A stretch of DNA of 64,000 nt from Sulfitobacter faviae (lineage in GTDB: Bacteria; Pseudomonadota; Alphaproteobacteria; Rhodobacterales; Rhodobacteraceae). The position numbers were made by a program, and so were the translations under genes. The first letter of the stretch is position 1; each line of letters starts with the position of its first letter. Positions 51,201-59,664 of the stretch are shown here, one piece after another. The stretch covers positions 2,666,001 to 2,730,000 of the forward strand of contig NZ_PGFQ01000001.1 of the NCBI RefSeq assembly GCF_029870955.1. The letters are read 5' to 3'. The notes beneath the pieces were generated by a model. It did not search any database. It saw nothing but the letters and a program-made list of their open reading frames with translations, and was not told the DNA's origin.

Positions 51201-54005
51201 GCCCTAACGCGCCTCTCCGCTCACCTTAGCGCCGTAAACATGGTCATGGATACGCTGTCGCAAACCATGTTCGAGGCGTCTCTTGCTGGTGCCGACATGG
51301 CTTCGGGGCTTATCGAATACTTTGGCGGCTTGGATGCGTTCAACTCAGCGACTACAGCCTATTTCCAAGGCTTCTACACTGAGCAAGAGCGGTTTAACAC
51401 GGCGGTACGCCAGATTGAGGAGCGGTTCAGCGAACTCAACGTCTCCATGCCACAAACGCGGGCGCAGTTCCGCGAGATGATTGAAGGCTTGGACCTGACC
51501 ACAGAATACGGGCGGCAAATGTACGCCTCCCTCATGTCTATGTCTGGTGCGCTTAGCGCGGTTTTGCCTGCCATTGAGAATTTCTCAATCGCTGTCGGCG
51601 CGATGGTGGGCAGCATCACAACCGAGATTGACGGCCTGATTGGCACTGCGTCCGAGGCTATGCAAGCCAACGAGCAGGCTGCATCTATGTGGTATCGCAC
51701 AGCGACAACCTTGCGTGAGTTCATTGCGGATATGCGCGGCACGGCGGGGGCGCTGGTGTCAAGCCGGGATGCGCTGGCGTTTTCTGAGGCGCGGTTCCAG
51801 ACGCTGCTTGCTTCTGCGGTGGCGGGTGACAATGAGGCCGCGACCGACCTGACAGCGGCGGCGCGAACCCTGCTAACCAATACGAAGGCCACGGCGCGGA
51901 CAGCGGCAGAGCAAGCGCGGGCAGAGGCGCGGGTTCTTGCGGACCTGCAACTGGTGGCGGGCGTGTCTGACGTTGAAGGCGCACGGCATGATGTGGTTTC
52001 GGGCTTGCTGGGCCAGCAGGTTGAGTTGCTCAACTCCGTCCGAGACGCGATCAACAGCGGCAATACGCTTGAACCCGAGGACATTGACGGGCTGAACGCG
52101 CAGCTCGGCTCACTCCAAAGCGCAATCGCTGCGGCTGAAATGATTAACTTCCAGTTCCTCAAAGAGCGTCTTGAGGTGTCGGTTGATCTAATTGCCGATG
52201 CGGATATCCCCGACAGCCTGCGCACCATGCTGAACAACGCATCGGACGGCATCACCGCCAACATTGACTATATCGTGCGGGCTGATGCGTTGACGCCTGA
52301 CTTGCGCTGGCTGGCTCTTACTGCGGCATCTGAGCATATCAAAACGATTGATTATGTGGTCGGAGACGACATTTCACCAAGCAATCGTTGGATTGCGACG
52401 ACAGCCGTATCATCGCTAACCAAGACGCTTAACCTGACCATCGGGGAAAAGCTAACCAGCGATCAGATGCGGGTGGCGCTTGCGGGGTCGTCGGAAATGT
52501 CGCGGGTGGTAAACGTAACGCTCAACTCTGGTGCATCTCAAGAGGCGATTCGCTTGGCGCTTGGCAACGTCAATCGCTATCAGGTGATCGTGGGCGCGGC
52601 GTTGGAATCCAACCTGTCGGACGAAGTGCAACGCCTCGTCATTGCCCAGCAGGGCGATTATGCGGCAATCATCGGTGCTGCAATGTCTGCGGATATGACC
52701 GAAGCAGCCCGCCGCATCCTGCTTACGCGCCAAGGTGACTATATCGCCCGTATCGGCGCGGTGCTTGCTACAGATATGCCAACCTCGCACCGCCTGCTTT
52801 TGCTCAACGCCAACACAGCGGCAACGCGGGCGGTCACGATCCTCATGGGGTATGCGCAGCACCTAACCCACAGTGAACGCGCGTTGCTGATTAGGGAAAG
52901 CGACCGGATCACGCGGACCATCGACGCGGCTACCAATTTCAGCCAGTTCCAAGGCCGCGATTGGACCTTGTTCAACCTTCAGGATTCTGCGGTTTCTAAG
53001 ACGGTTCGCGGCGCGATAAATCTTGTTGGTTTCGGCATCAATAAAGAGCGGCTTCTAGAGCAATCCACAGAAGTTGTGAACAAGACCGTGCGCGGAGCAA
53101 TCGACCTTTCGCGCCTCAATGAGACACAAAGCACATTCCTGACAGCCATTACCGGGGCGACCACAGGACGCATCACCTTGGGCGGGACGTTCTCTTTCGA
53201 CCCGACTACCGGATTTTCAACGTGGTTCTCCACCACGACGCGCTCAAACATCACATCACCCATGGACGCGCTGCGAACTGGCATGGCCTCTCTGCGCGGC
53301 AGCTTGGGCGAACTTGCTGAAACCATTCGTGAGGAGATTAGGGAGCGTGAGGCCGAAAGGGAGCGGGAAACCCGTATTGCCGCACTCACGGCGCGGGCTG
53401 TCAACAGCACATGGTCTTCTGACGCGGCCTCGCGTTCGGCCAGTGTCGTTAGCCGGATCGAGCAGCTTGAGCGAGATACAGGGGTATCCCTGCGGCAAGG
53501 TGACGGTGACGCTATCCTAAGCATCGGGGAAGACGGGCGAATTAGATATAACGCCTCGCATGTCGTTTATGGACGCGGTGACGACATTGACGCATTCCGG
53601 GCCGCATTCTGGGCAGACGGAGGCTTGGAAGATCAGATCTTTGCTGCGAACCAAAACCTTAGCAACAATCAGGCTTGGCTTACGGGTTTGCGTCGGCAGG
53701 TTGTGGAACTGGGCGGAATTCCGGCCTTTGCTAACGGCGGGTTCCACAGCGGCGGGCTTCGCGTTGTAGGTGAGCGCGGCCCCGAACTGGAAATGACCGG
53801 GCCAAGCCGCATCCATAACGCTAACGACACGCGCAAGATTCTGGGCAACGACAATTCGGAGGTCGTGCGCGAGTTGCAGCAGCTACGGGCCGAACTGGCT
53901 GATCTTAAGCGGCAGTCTGGAGCGTTTGACGCGGAAAAAACACGCTACGCCCGCAAAACCTACGAGTTGCAAGAGCGTCAAGAACTTAGAGCGGAGGACG
54001 TATGA
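48273..54005 (+). CDS. Tape measure protein
   Basis: This 1910-residue protein sets tail length. It has an N-terminal coiled-coil part, Gly-rich hydrophobic segments at about 740-860 (G-G-G-I-L-G-G-L-G-G-G-G, then A-V-P-V-L-A-V-A-A-V-F-S-F-F), a 27-residue repeat array at about 1308-1556 and the typical C-terminal F-A-N-G-G-F-H-S-G-G-L-R-V-V-G-E-R-G-P-E. ATG 48273 has GAGG 6 bases upstream. Such a length predicts a tail of roughly 280-290 nm if the usual 0.15 nm per residue holds. Confidence 0.92.
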   Translation: MSRVNYASLVLGSDTSGLLKAKTDLAAVTTAGAKTEAGIKKSMKGVENAVKPVPQAARDAAAGMKDLRMSLDPLYASSKKFEAVQKQVAAAVKKGATTQAEANRIMALAEDRYLGMGGAAEVAATRMGGGAGGLAYQSRMAAMQLSQVAQQTAATGSFIQALSIQLPDLALGFGALGIGIGVVAGALLPLAANFVTGGEGAMELSDALDNASSELAEYIDLMSQSDALGAERFERTRGQIELTSQAYADLIAIAKIEAFNSIEDLNVSLVESTLNARWLKTEMSDVGRLLEINTTNASNITVWKENREQVRAFISELEALRDASSLEEQYAAALQLRDAFKQTVDVNGELTEEQLAFWKTLSQSIQKMEIMGAAIKAQASGMSEVEQAAAKAAQQYAKSRLEAERSASAASELLSQLQQEAKVRSLTLRYGADSVQVAEARLDAERRSFVAQVQSRDISESLKRELIAAWDAANGAAGASSDLSGKLSQASAFAAQLVANLGQVPGAVAAIAGQVDSAINSLQTQNRSLTYQLEQGITASAAAIKAQRDEALKLAAENGATIDQLAAMGQSFDEQAAKAEKLATANKTMTKTLSDQAAAAAAASAGSTKLGKSTGGAGKAMKAAAKEAEKLANEIERLEFGADPVAKFNHELANLNELAANGLSDGAFQHAVSELNEEFMDSYPNITKIGDAIGDFVASGMKDFGDLLDSFKSMLAEMISTAISNPIRLALIGGVSGGGMAGTAAQAAGAAPGGGGILGGLGGGGGLGGMAGTFIGGLAGGGTGLIGGAANVISSFGMGGFGSAFASIGHSLAGATSGLAGLGAAIGAIAVPVLAVAAVFSFFKKKVKVLDSGMRITVDGMDALIESFKKTETSRFWGLSKKVRTTFEALDAETAAPFERLVGNIQQGVLDAADSLNIGAGIFDDFSHQIKISTKGLSDEEVQQAVADALQDLSDEFAGMVPGLEELQREGEGASDALTRLSAHLSAVNMVMDTLSQTMFEASLAGADMASGLIEYFGGLDAFNSATTAYFQGFYTEQERFNTAVRQIEERFSELNVSMPQTRAQFREMIEGLDLTTEYGRQMYASLMSMSGALSAVLPAIENFSIAVGAMVGSITTEIDGLIGTASEAMQANEQAASMWYRTATTLREFIADMRGTAGALVSSRDALAFSEARFQTLLASAVAGDNEAATDLTAAARTLLTNTKATARTAAEQARAEARVLADLQLVAGVSDVEGARHDVVSGLLGQQVELLNSVRDAINSGNTLEPEDIDGLNAQLGSLQSAIAAAEMINFQFLKERLEVSVDLIADADIPDSLRTMLNNASDGITANIDYIVRADALTPDLRWLALTAASEHIKTIDYVVGDDISPSNRWIATTAVSSLTKTLNLTIGEKLTSDQMRVALAGSSEMSRVVNVTLNSGASQEAIRLALGNVNRYQVIVGAALESNLSDEVQRLVIAQQGDYAAIIGAAMSADMTEAARRILLTRQGDYIARIGAVLATDMPTSHRLLLLNANTAATRAVTILMGYAQHLTHSERALLIRESDRITRTIDAATNFSQFQGRDWTLFNLQDSAVSKTVRGAINLVGFGINKERLLEQSTEVVNKTVRGAIDLSRLNETQSTFLTAITGATTGRITLGGTFSFDPTTGFSTWFSTTTRSNITSPMDALRTGMASLRGSLGELAETIREEIREREAERERETRIAALTARAVNSTWSSDAASRSASVVSRIEQLERDTGVSLRQGDGDAILSIGEDGRIRYNASHVVYGRGDDIDAFRAAFWADGGLEDQIFAANQNLSNNQAWLTGLRRQVVELGGIPAFANGGFHSGGLRVVGERGPELEMTGPSRIHNANDTRKILGNDNSEVVRELQQLRAELADLKRQSGAFDAEKTRYARKTYELQERQELRAEDV
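52195..52940 (+). repeat. 27-residue repeats in the tape measure protein
   Basis: About nine protein repeats of 27-29 residues follow one another, each of the form L-(T/S)-x3-R-x-L-x-L-x6-Y-x3-I, for example E-K-L-T-S-D-Q-M-R-V-A-L, S-N-L-S-D-E-V-Q-R-L-V-I and A-D-M-T-E-A-A-R-R-I-L-L. They are diverged at DNA level. Confidence 0.7.
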
Positions 54006-54908
54006 TGCCCGATGATGTGGCGAGCATGTTCGTACCTATCAACATGACTGATGCCGTTTTGGTCGCGTCAAACATACCTGAGAATGACGCGCCCACATGG
54101 GCGAGTGGTTCTTACAATACAGGCGATCAGGTAGTCTACTTGCACAACGTCTATGAGGCGGTGACTGCGGGGGCATCGACAGTCCCGCCCAATCAAGACC
54201 CGGTGATGTGGGTTCGGATCGGCGCGACGAACCGCTGGCGACCGTTTGATGGTTCAATCGGGCAGGATGCGAGCAGGTCAGGGACACACCTATGATCTGG
54301 TGGCTTCAACGGTCTGCGATGGGCTGGCGTTTATCGGTCTCAAGGCGGTGTCTCTGCGGGTTCGGGTCGTTACTTCCGGCGGGGCTGTCCACATTGATGA
54401 GACACATGATCTTGTGGATGGCAGCAGTATCAGTTCGTGGTTGGATTTTTTCACATACGAAACGGTTTACGAGCCGGAACTAGTATTTACCGGTCTGCCT
54501 GTGTTCCCGACAGATACGGTGGAAATCACGTTAGATGGTGGCGGTGGCACAGCCTCCATCGGTGAGATCGTCTTAGGCCGTCAGGTCATGCTCGGGAAAG
54601 TGATCGGCGGATCGCGCAGCGGTTTTACAGACTACACCTCCCGTAATGTTGACGACTTCGGAAACATCGAACTTATCACCCGTCCAACAGCCCGAAAGGC
54701 CGAATGGCGCTTTGTCTTTGATACCCGTTCTAACCGTCGCATTCAGCGCGAGTTGGAAAAGGCGCGAGGGACAAAGTGCTTCTTCCATCCCGGCGACGAC
54801 ATGACGGATTTTTACCTTTCGGTGTTTGGTGTCGCTAACGAGTTTTTCCCCTCACTGGACGCAGGCGGCAACACCATCGACGTTCTATCCCTGACAGGAG
54901 TTTCATAA
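54002..54908 (+). CDS. Distal tail protein, apparent frameshift
   Basis: The first frame (54002-54295) encodes a carbohydrate-binding-like N-terminus (W-A-S-G-S-Y-N-T-G-D-Q-V-V-Y, V-R-I-G-A-T-N-R-W). The continuation is in another frame to 54908 (G-Q-G-H-T-Y-D-L-V-A-S-T and Y-T-S-R-N-V-D-D-F-G-N). The switch is near 54260-54285 and needs one base removed or two added, unlike the one-base losses elsewhere. Probably one protein of about 300 residues that joins tube and fibre. TGATG overlap with the tape measure gene. Confidence 0.65.
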
Positions 54909-54909
54909 A

Positions 54910-56235
54910 ATGCCCCGCCCAACATACACCCCGCCCCCAAACCCCGCGCCTTCGCTTGGCGACCCGGATTTTTCCGCCAATGCAAGCGGGTATCTCGGCT
55001 GGTTTCCCACGTTCGGTACATATGTCGAGAATATGGCGGATTGGTACGAGACAGGCTTTGCTGAAGAGTTGATTGACGGCACCGCCGCTGCACCGGCGAT
55101 GGCATTTGCCTCAGACCCCGATACCGGCATTTATCGTGCGGGTGTAAACAAGCTGGGCTTTTCGGTCGAGGGGGTGGCGCGGGCCTACCTTTCGGCCACG
55201 GCGCTTGAGGTCAATGTACCGATCACGGGTACTGCGGTGCAATCCAGCCCGACCGACACAACAACCAACAGGCTGATGAAGGTGGGCGCTTTCGGTTTGG
55301 GGGGCGATGCTGGCCCAGTTGTGCCAAATGTTGATAATCATTACACCGCCGGTTTCTATTCCGGCTATGGCGGCGCGCATAGTACGCCAGCATCCGGTGA
55401 TAACCCATTCCCTACGATGAACGGCGCTTTCGGTCTTTTGGTGGGGAACTCTACGGTTTCTGAGGCCGATGATTACGTTTGGCAGATTGCCATTGATGTT
55501 TCAGGTGGCAACGGGACTAAATATCGAGCCCGAGGGAATGTTGGCTGGACTTCTTGGGAACGGTTTTTGACTTCCAACGAGTTGCAGACCGACTACGGAG
55601 ACACCACTGCGGACAGGCTGTTGATGGTAGGAGCTTTTGGCCTTGGCGGAACTACTGGTCTCCCTCCAGACGGTAACAATGCGAACAACGCTGTTCGACC
55701 GGGTTTCTACTGCCTGACGAATACAAGCGCCAACAACCCGGCAGGCAACACCTCGGTTCTGAGAGTGGAGCGGAGTTACAACGTAATTGTGCAGGAGGTT
55801 GTGAACGTTGGGGGCTCACCCCGAAAATGGAGCAGGAGGTCAACAGACCACGGTGCGAATTGGGGCGCATGGGATGTGCAAACCGCCACTCTGGTTGGCA
55901 CGGTATCGCAATCCGGCGGCGTTCCCACGGGCGCTGTGATCCAGCGCGGCAGCAACGGAAATGGTGAATTTATGCGCTTCGCTGATGGGACGCAAATTTG
56001 CTGGGCAACAGCGGCCCCGTCTGGGGCGGATGCCGTTTGGGTATTCCCGGCAGCTTTCAGTACGACAAGCCATCTATGCTTCACCGGGGCAGGGCGCACG
56101 GGTACAGACGCAAGTTTCGTGTCTTTCAGAAACGCAGCGTCTACGGCATCCGTCGAATATAACCACTGGAGCCATGCGGGGGCTAGGCTGGATAACCTTG
56201 GCGTATCCCTAGTGGCTCACGGTCGCTGGTACTAA
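54910..56235 (+). CDS. Tail fibre protein
   Basis: This 441-residue protein has a Pro-rich start, a D-P-D-T-G-I-Y-R motif typical of phage fibre shafts, two copies of a segment like N-R-L-M-K-V-G-A-F-G-L-G-G (about 120 and 233) and a beta-rich C-terminal receptor-binding part ending G-V-S-L-V-A-H-G-R-W-Y. It should determine host range. Confidence 0.82.
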   Translation: MPRPTYTPPPNPAPSLGDPDFSANASGYLGWFPTFGTYVENMADWYETGFAEELIDGTAAAPAMAFASDPDTGIYRAGVNKLGFSVEGVARAYLSATALEVNVPITGTAVQSSPTDTTTNRLMKVGAFGLGGDAGPVVPNVDNHYTAGFYSGYGGAHSTPASGDNPFPTMNGAFGLLVGNSTVSEADDYVWQIAIDVSGGNGTKYRARGNVGWTSWERFLTSNELQTDYGDTTADRLLMVGAFGLGGTTGLPPDGNNANNAVRPGFYCLTNTSANNPAGNTSVLRVERSYNVIVQEVVNVGGSPRKWSRRSTDHGANWGAWDVQTATLVGTVSQSGGVPTGAVIQRGSNGNGEFMRFADGTQICWATAAPSGADAVWVFPAAFSTTSHLCFTGAGRTGTDASFVSFRNAASTASVEYNHWSHAGARLDNLGVSLVAHGRWY

Positions 56236-56245
56236 GGAGAATGAA

Positions 56246-56599
56246 ATGAAACTCACATTATTGACGCAAGGTTGCGCAATCGACCAAGAGGAAACAACTG
56301 CCAGCGTTTCGGGAGATGTTATAACGGTTGACGGGGTGGAATATGACCTTTCACCCGTGCCAGAGGGAGGGGAGGCCAAGCCAGATGGCGAAAGTCCGTT
56401 CAGAGGCAAAATCACCCGTAAGGATGGTGTAATCCACGCCAACATCCTTTGGCGTTTTGACACGACTACCGCCGAACCGGATCAAGGGACGGAATTACCC
56501 GTTGTGCAGATCACCAGCGGCGATGTGCCTGACCCAATCGCACGCTTACCAGAGCCAGAGCCGGAAGACCCCCAAGCTGAAGAAGGAGAGCCAGAATGA
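56246..56599 (+). CDS. Hypothetical fibre-associated protein
   Basis: This 117-residue acidic protein follows the fibre gene and overlaps the next by ATGA. It has a beta-rich body (I-T-V-D-G-V-E-Y-D-L-S-P-V, H-A-N-I-L-W-R-F) and a Pro/Glu-rich tail. It may be a fibre assembly chaperone or fibre-tip component. Confidence 0.65.
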   Translation: MKLTLLTQGCAIDQEETTASVSGDVITVDGVEYDLSPVPEGGEAKPDGESPFRGKITRKDGVIHANILWRFDTTTAEPDQGTELPVVQITSGDVPDPIARLPEPEPEDPQAEEGEPE

Positions 56600-57003
56600 C
56601 GTTCTCGCTGAATATCAAGACAGCCGAAGACCTTGCAGCAGAGGCGCAAGCGCTTCTGGCCGCACAGGTAACTGCGGAATGCGACCGCCGTCTCGCCGCT
56701 GGCACAGTGGTAACAGTGACAGGATACGGCGACATTCCGGTGCAGGGGCGGCAGAAAGACCAGATCAACCTCATGGCGCTTGAGGCAACGGCCAAAGACC
56801 TCATTGCAGCGGGCATTACGGGGCCAATCCTGGACTTCCGTGATGGCGAGAACGTCCACCACAAGCTGACGCCCGCGCAATTTGTGGAAATGTCCCGTAA
56901 GGGTAAAGAGGCGGCATCCGCGGTCTATGCAACAAGTTGGGCGCTAAAGGATAGCGGCGATATTCCGGCTGATTTTGCCGACGATGCCCACTGGCCAAGC
57001 TAA
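56596..57003 (+). CDS. DUF4376-like tail fibre-associated protein
   Basis: This 135-residue protein has the DUF4376-like pattern: V-T-G-Y-G-D-I-P-V-Q-G-R-Q-K-D-Q-I-N-L near 50-68, F-R-D-G-E-N-V-H-H-K-L-T-P-A-Q near 95-110 and A-S-A-V-Y-A-T-S-W near 120. Such genes follow fibres in many phages. Confidence 0.75.
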   Translation: MTFSLNIKTAEDLAAEAQALLAAQVTAECDRRLAAGTVVTVTGYGDIPVQGRQKDQINLMALEATAKDLIAAGITGPILDFRDGENVHHKLTPAQFVEMSRKGKEAASAVYATSWALKDSGDIPADFADDAHWPS

Positions 57004-57009
57004 CTAGCC

Positions 57010-57165
57010 TCAGTCGCAGTAGTACAGGCAATCATACCCAACCAGCTTGAAGATAGTCGCAAAGGCGAGCAGCCACAAAAGCGCAACCGCAACGATGAAA
57101 AACCACGGTCGCTGCGCTTTATTGCGTCGTAAGTTACTGAATATGTGTGATTCTGTCTTAGGCAT
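57010..57165 (-). CDS. Small single-pass membrane protein on the opposite strand
   Basis: This 51-residue protein starts at ATG 57165 with AGGGGAA upstream. It has a basic N-terminus (S-N-L-R-R-N-K-A-Q-R), one transmembrane helix (F-F-I-V-A-V-A-L-L-W-L-L-A-F-A) and ends G-Y-D-C-L-Y-Y-C-D. It is antisense to the late operon, so probably expressed from its own promoter in the lysogen. Confidence 0.6.
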   Translation of the reverse strand: MPKTESHIFSNLRRNKAQRPWFFIVAVALLWLLAFATIFKLVGYDCLYYCD

Positions 57166-57278
57166 ATCACTTCCCCTAAAGCAATGTACCGGACGGTTAA
57201 TTCTCTTCCTAGTAGAATGGGGGCTGTGACCGCATGTTTCGCCGTGATGAGCGGCGCCTTCAGAAAGATAGGTGATGA

Positions 57279-57548
57279 ATGGCAGGTGAACCGCAACAGT
57301 CGGTCCTTTCCGGCTACAAAATCGAGCAGCTGGAAAAATCGGTTGCTGAGCTTCGGGAGGCGAACGCAATTATGGCGGCTGAATGGCGGTCGGATAACCG
57401 CGCTTTGCATGAAGAAATTGCACAGATGAAAGAGGCTGAGGCCGCTAAGGAAAGACAACTTCTCATGGTGGGCATCACAACACTGGGCGGCATCGTCGTG
57501 ACACTCTTCGGCGTGCTCTGGACCTATCGATCGGTGATCTTCAAATGA
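57279..57548 (+). CDS. Holin-like membrane protein with coiled coil
   Basis: This 89-residue protein has an N-terminal coiled coil (I-E-Q-L-E-K-S-V-A-E-L-R-E-A-N) and a C-terminal transmembrane helix (V-G-I-T-T-L-G-G-I-V-V-T-L-F-G-V), the XhlA-like pattern of some lysis-cassette proteins. It lies before the endolysin. Confidence 0.7.
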   Translation: MAGEPQQSVLSGYKIEQLEKSVAELREANAIMAAEWRSDNRALHEEIAQMKEAEAAKERQLLMVGITTLGGIVVTLFGVLWTYRSVIFK

Positions 57549-57979
57549 TGCGGCTTTTTGGCTTCCTTGCGGTAGTTTGCGTGACGCTTTCTATCGTCTT
57601 AGCGTTCACGGCTTTCCGGTATGAGCGCACAGACCGAACGCAGCCGATCATCGGCTTTGGAAAGGTAGAGACGTTGGCCAGCCCGATTGTTGCCGGTGAT
57701 GCGCTGCCGGTGCGTATCTGGCGGGAGAAGGCGCGTGACGATTGCCCGGTAGTGTCTGAGCGTACCGCCATCAGTCAAGACGGCGTGGTCTACGATTTGC
57801 CAGACGCTGAATGGGCGGGTGGCTCTGCTGATGATCCATATCTCGATTATCGCTACCCCACGCTGCCTTTCATGCCCGCGGGCGAGTACCAGCTGCGCGT
57901 TGATCTGACGTACACCTGCCCGGGCGGACTGCTGTTCAAATACACGCAACCGCCAGCGTTCTTCAGGATCGCGGGCTAA
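57545..57979 (+). CDS. Single-pass membrane protein of the lysis region
   Basis: This 144-residue protein has one N-terminal membrane helix (F-L-A-V-V-C-V-T-L-S-I-V-L-A-F) and a soluble beta-rich domain with two Cys (D-D-C-P-V-V, Y-T-C-P-G-G). It overlaps the holin-like gene by ATGA. Function unknown. Confidence 0.62.
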   Translation: MMRLFGFLAVVCVTLSIVLAFTAFRYERTDRTQPIIGFGKVETLASPIVAGDALPVRIWREKARDDCPVVSERTAISQDGVVYDLPDAEWAGGSADDPYLDYRYPTLPFMPAGEYQLRVDLTYTCPGGLLFKYTQPPAFFRIAG

Positions 57980-58005
57980 CCACCTCTTCACATTACCAAT
58001 CTCAT

Positions 58006-58021
58006 GCCCCGTCTGCGGGGC
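58006..58021 (+). terminator. Hairpin upstream of the endolysin gene
   Basis: GCCCCG-TCTG-CGGGGC is followed by TTCT, 24 bases before the endolysin start. It is a weak intrinsic terminator or an attenuator of lysis gene expression. Confidence 0.4.
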
Positions 58022-58044
58022 TTCTAAGCATGGATGGATGAAAT

Positions 58045-58907
58045 ATGAATCTCATAGATAATTGGCGACGGATCGCCTTTCGAAGCTATTCGATGTGGAG
58101 CCTGTACCTAGGCCTCCTCGCCCTCTTGGGTAGTGAAATCCTCTACGGGTTTTTCGGCATTGAGGCGGACCCCTACCCACTCGGTAGGGCGGCTCTCGCG
58201 TTCTTCATTATCGGCATCTTCGGGCGTTTGATCCGGCAGGACGCAGGGAGCGTTGTTTTCCGCCGAGGCCTGTTCCTCACGGCTTTCGCCTACGGCTTGG
58301 TGATGCTGTTTCAATCGCTGGGCGGTGCGGTCATCGAGGACCGACAGGCGCCGGAGTATCGCCATGAAGTCCGCATTGAACAGCGCGCCTTAATCATCCC
58401 GGCGATGGCGGAGGTGCCCGTGGAGCTGGTCAAGGCCGGGGGTGTCGCGCCCGAAGGCGAGTTCTTGGCGATCGCCGTGCCGTTCATCGGCGAGTGGGAG
58501 GGCTTGCGGCTGGTGGCCTACAAGGATGTTGTCGGTGTCTGGACCGTCTGCTTTGGAGAGACGAAGGGCGTCCGGCCTGGCGACCGCTATACCGTGGCGG
58601 AATGCGAAGCCATGCTCGCCCGCGAAATACTCAGCTATCGGCAAGGTTTGCACCGCTACTTTACCCCTCGACTCTGTCCGATCGGCTGCCCGTCAAGCGC
58701 GATGTGGCTTACGTCAGCCTTGCTTACAATGTCGGCGTGTCGCGAGCCGGAACTGCAACAGCGACCAAACGACTGAATGCAGGGGATGTGCCCGGCGGAT
58801 GTGAAGCGCTGACCTGGTACAAAAAAGCGGGGGGGCGCGTGTGGCGTGGTCTTGTTCGGCGGCGGTCTGCTGAGAAAGTATTCTGCATGGCCGGGGTGAT
58901 CGCATGA
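58045..58907 (+). CDS. Holin-endolysin fusion (GH24-like lysozyme), apparent frameshift
   Basis: The N-terminus has about three membrane helices (about 15-95), followed by a GH24-type lysozyme domain with E-W-E-G-L-R-L-V-A-Y-K-D-V-V-G-V-W-T-V-C-F-G-E-T (about 150-175). The frame breaks at the C4 run 58664-58667. Adding one C gives Y-F-T-P-S-T-L-S-D-R-L-P and continues with V-A-Y-V-S-L-A-Y-N-V-G and G-C-E-A-L-T-W-Y-K-K-A-G-G to 58907, 287 residues in all. Without the base the stop is at 58776 and the enzyme lacks its C-terminal lobe. Confidence 0.8.
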
Positions 58908-59188
58908 TGTACGAGCTCATAACCATTCTCGCCTTGTTCGTGGTTCAAATTGCAGACGTTTGGACAACCAATCAGATTCTCGCCCGCGGCGGCCGTGAGC
59001 TGAACCCGATCATGAAATGGATCATGGATAAGACCGGTGATCAGTGGTCAGTGGTGAAGGTCGCGGCCGCGCTGATCGTAGCCGCATTCCTCTGGGCTAA
59101 TGGAGATATCTCGGCCGTCTGGATCATCACCGCGATCACGGGGCTCGTTGCCCTGAATAACTATCGAGTGTTGCGAGGCATGAGATGA
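58904..59188 (+). CDS. DUF5658-like membrane protein
   Basis: This 94-residue protein has three hydrophobic segments and the pattern D-V-W-T-T-N-Q-I-L-A-R-G-G-R-E-L-N-P. It overlaps endolysin and spanin genes by ATGA at both ends, so it belongs to the lysis cassette and may be a second holin or antiholin. Confidence 0.68.
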   Translation: MMYELITILALFVVQIADVWTTNQILARGGRELNPIMKWIMDKTGDQWSVVKVAAALIVAAFLWANGDISAVWIITAITGLVALNNYRVLRGMR

Positions 59189-59472
59189 TCGGGGCGGCCC
59201 TGATTTTTCGCCTCGCGCCCTACCTAGTCGCCGCCGCTCTGGCTGGTGGCGGCGTTTGGTGGGTGATGGCGCTCAGAGAGGAGAACGCAGCCCTGCGGTC
59301 CGATGTTGACCGACTCACAAGGGTGCTGGCCGGATGCACGGCCCGCGCAAGCAACCTCATAGAGGACAATGAAAGCGATGCCAAAGTCGATAACATGCCT
59401 GATCTTCGCGCCGTTCCTGATGAGTGGCTGTTCGTGGTTCCAGACACCCCCGGCTCCTCCACCGTCTACTGA
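59185..59472 (+). CDS. Inner-membrane spanin (Rz-like)
   Basis: This 95-residue protein has one N-terminal helix (A-P-Y-L-V-A-A-A-L-A-G-G-G-V-W-W) and a periplasmic coiled coil (L-R-E-E-N-A-A-L-R-S-D-V-D-R-L-T-R). With the overlapping lipoprotein gene it forms an Rz/Rz1-type pair that disrupts the outer membrane. Confidence 0.75.
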   Translation: MIGAALIFRLAPYLVAAALAGGGVWWVMALREENAALRSDVDRLTRVLAGCTARASNLIEDNESDAKVDNMPDLRAVPDEWLFVVPDTPGSSTVY

Positions 59473-59614
59473 GGCGGCATTCTGCGATGTCGAGGAGAAG
59501 CGCCGATTTACGCGCGAGGAGATCGATTGGCGCGCGAAGAATGCGCCTTGGAATCTGAGGCGGGATTACAAGACCAACCTGACCTTCGAGCGTGAGTGTG
59601 AGGCGGCTGAGTAG
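59369..59614 (+). CDS. Outer-membrane spanin lipoprotein (Rz1-like)
   Basis: This frame of 81 residues (or 78 from ATG 59378) has a signal ending in the lipobox L-M-S-G-C, then a Pro-rich stretch (T-P-P-A-P-P-P-S) typical of Rz1. It overlaps the Rz-like gene by about 100 bases in another frame, as classical Rz1 does. Confidence 0.75.
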   Translation: MKAMPKSITCLIFAPFLMSGCSWFQTPPAPPPSTEAAFCDVEEKRRFTREEIDWRAKNAPWNLRRDYKTNLTFERECEAAE

Positions 59615-59664
59615 CTGCTGCGAAAGGGTGTCCTTGCGCATCGAGTAGGTGCTAATCCTACGCG

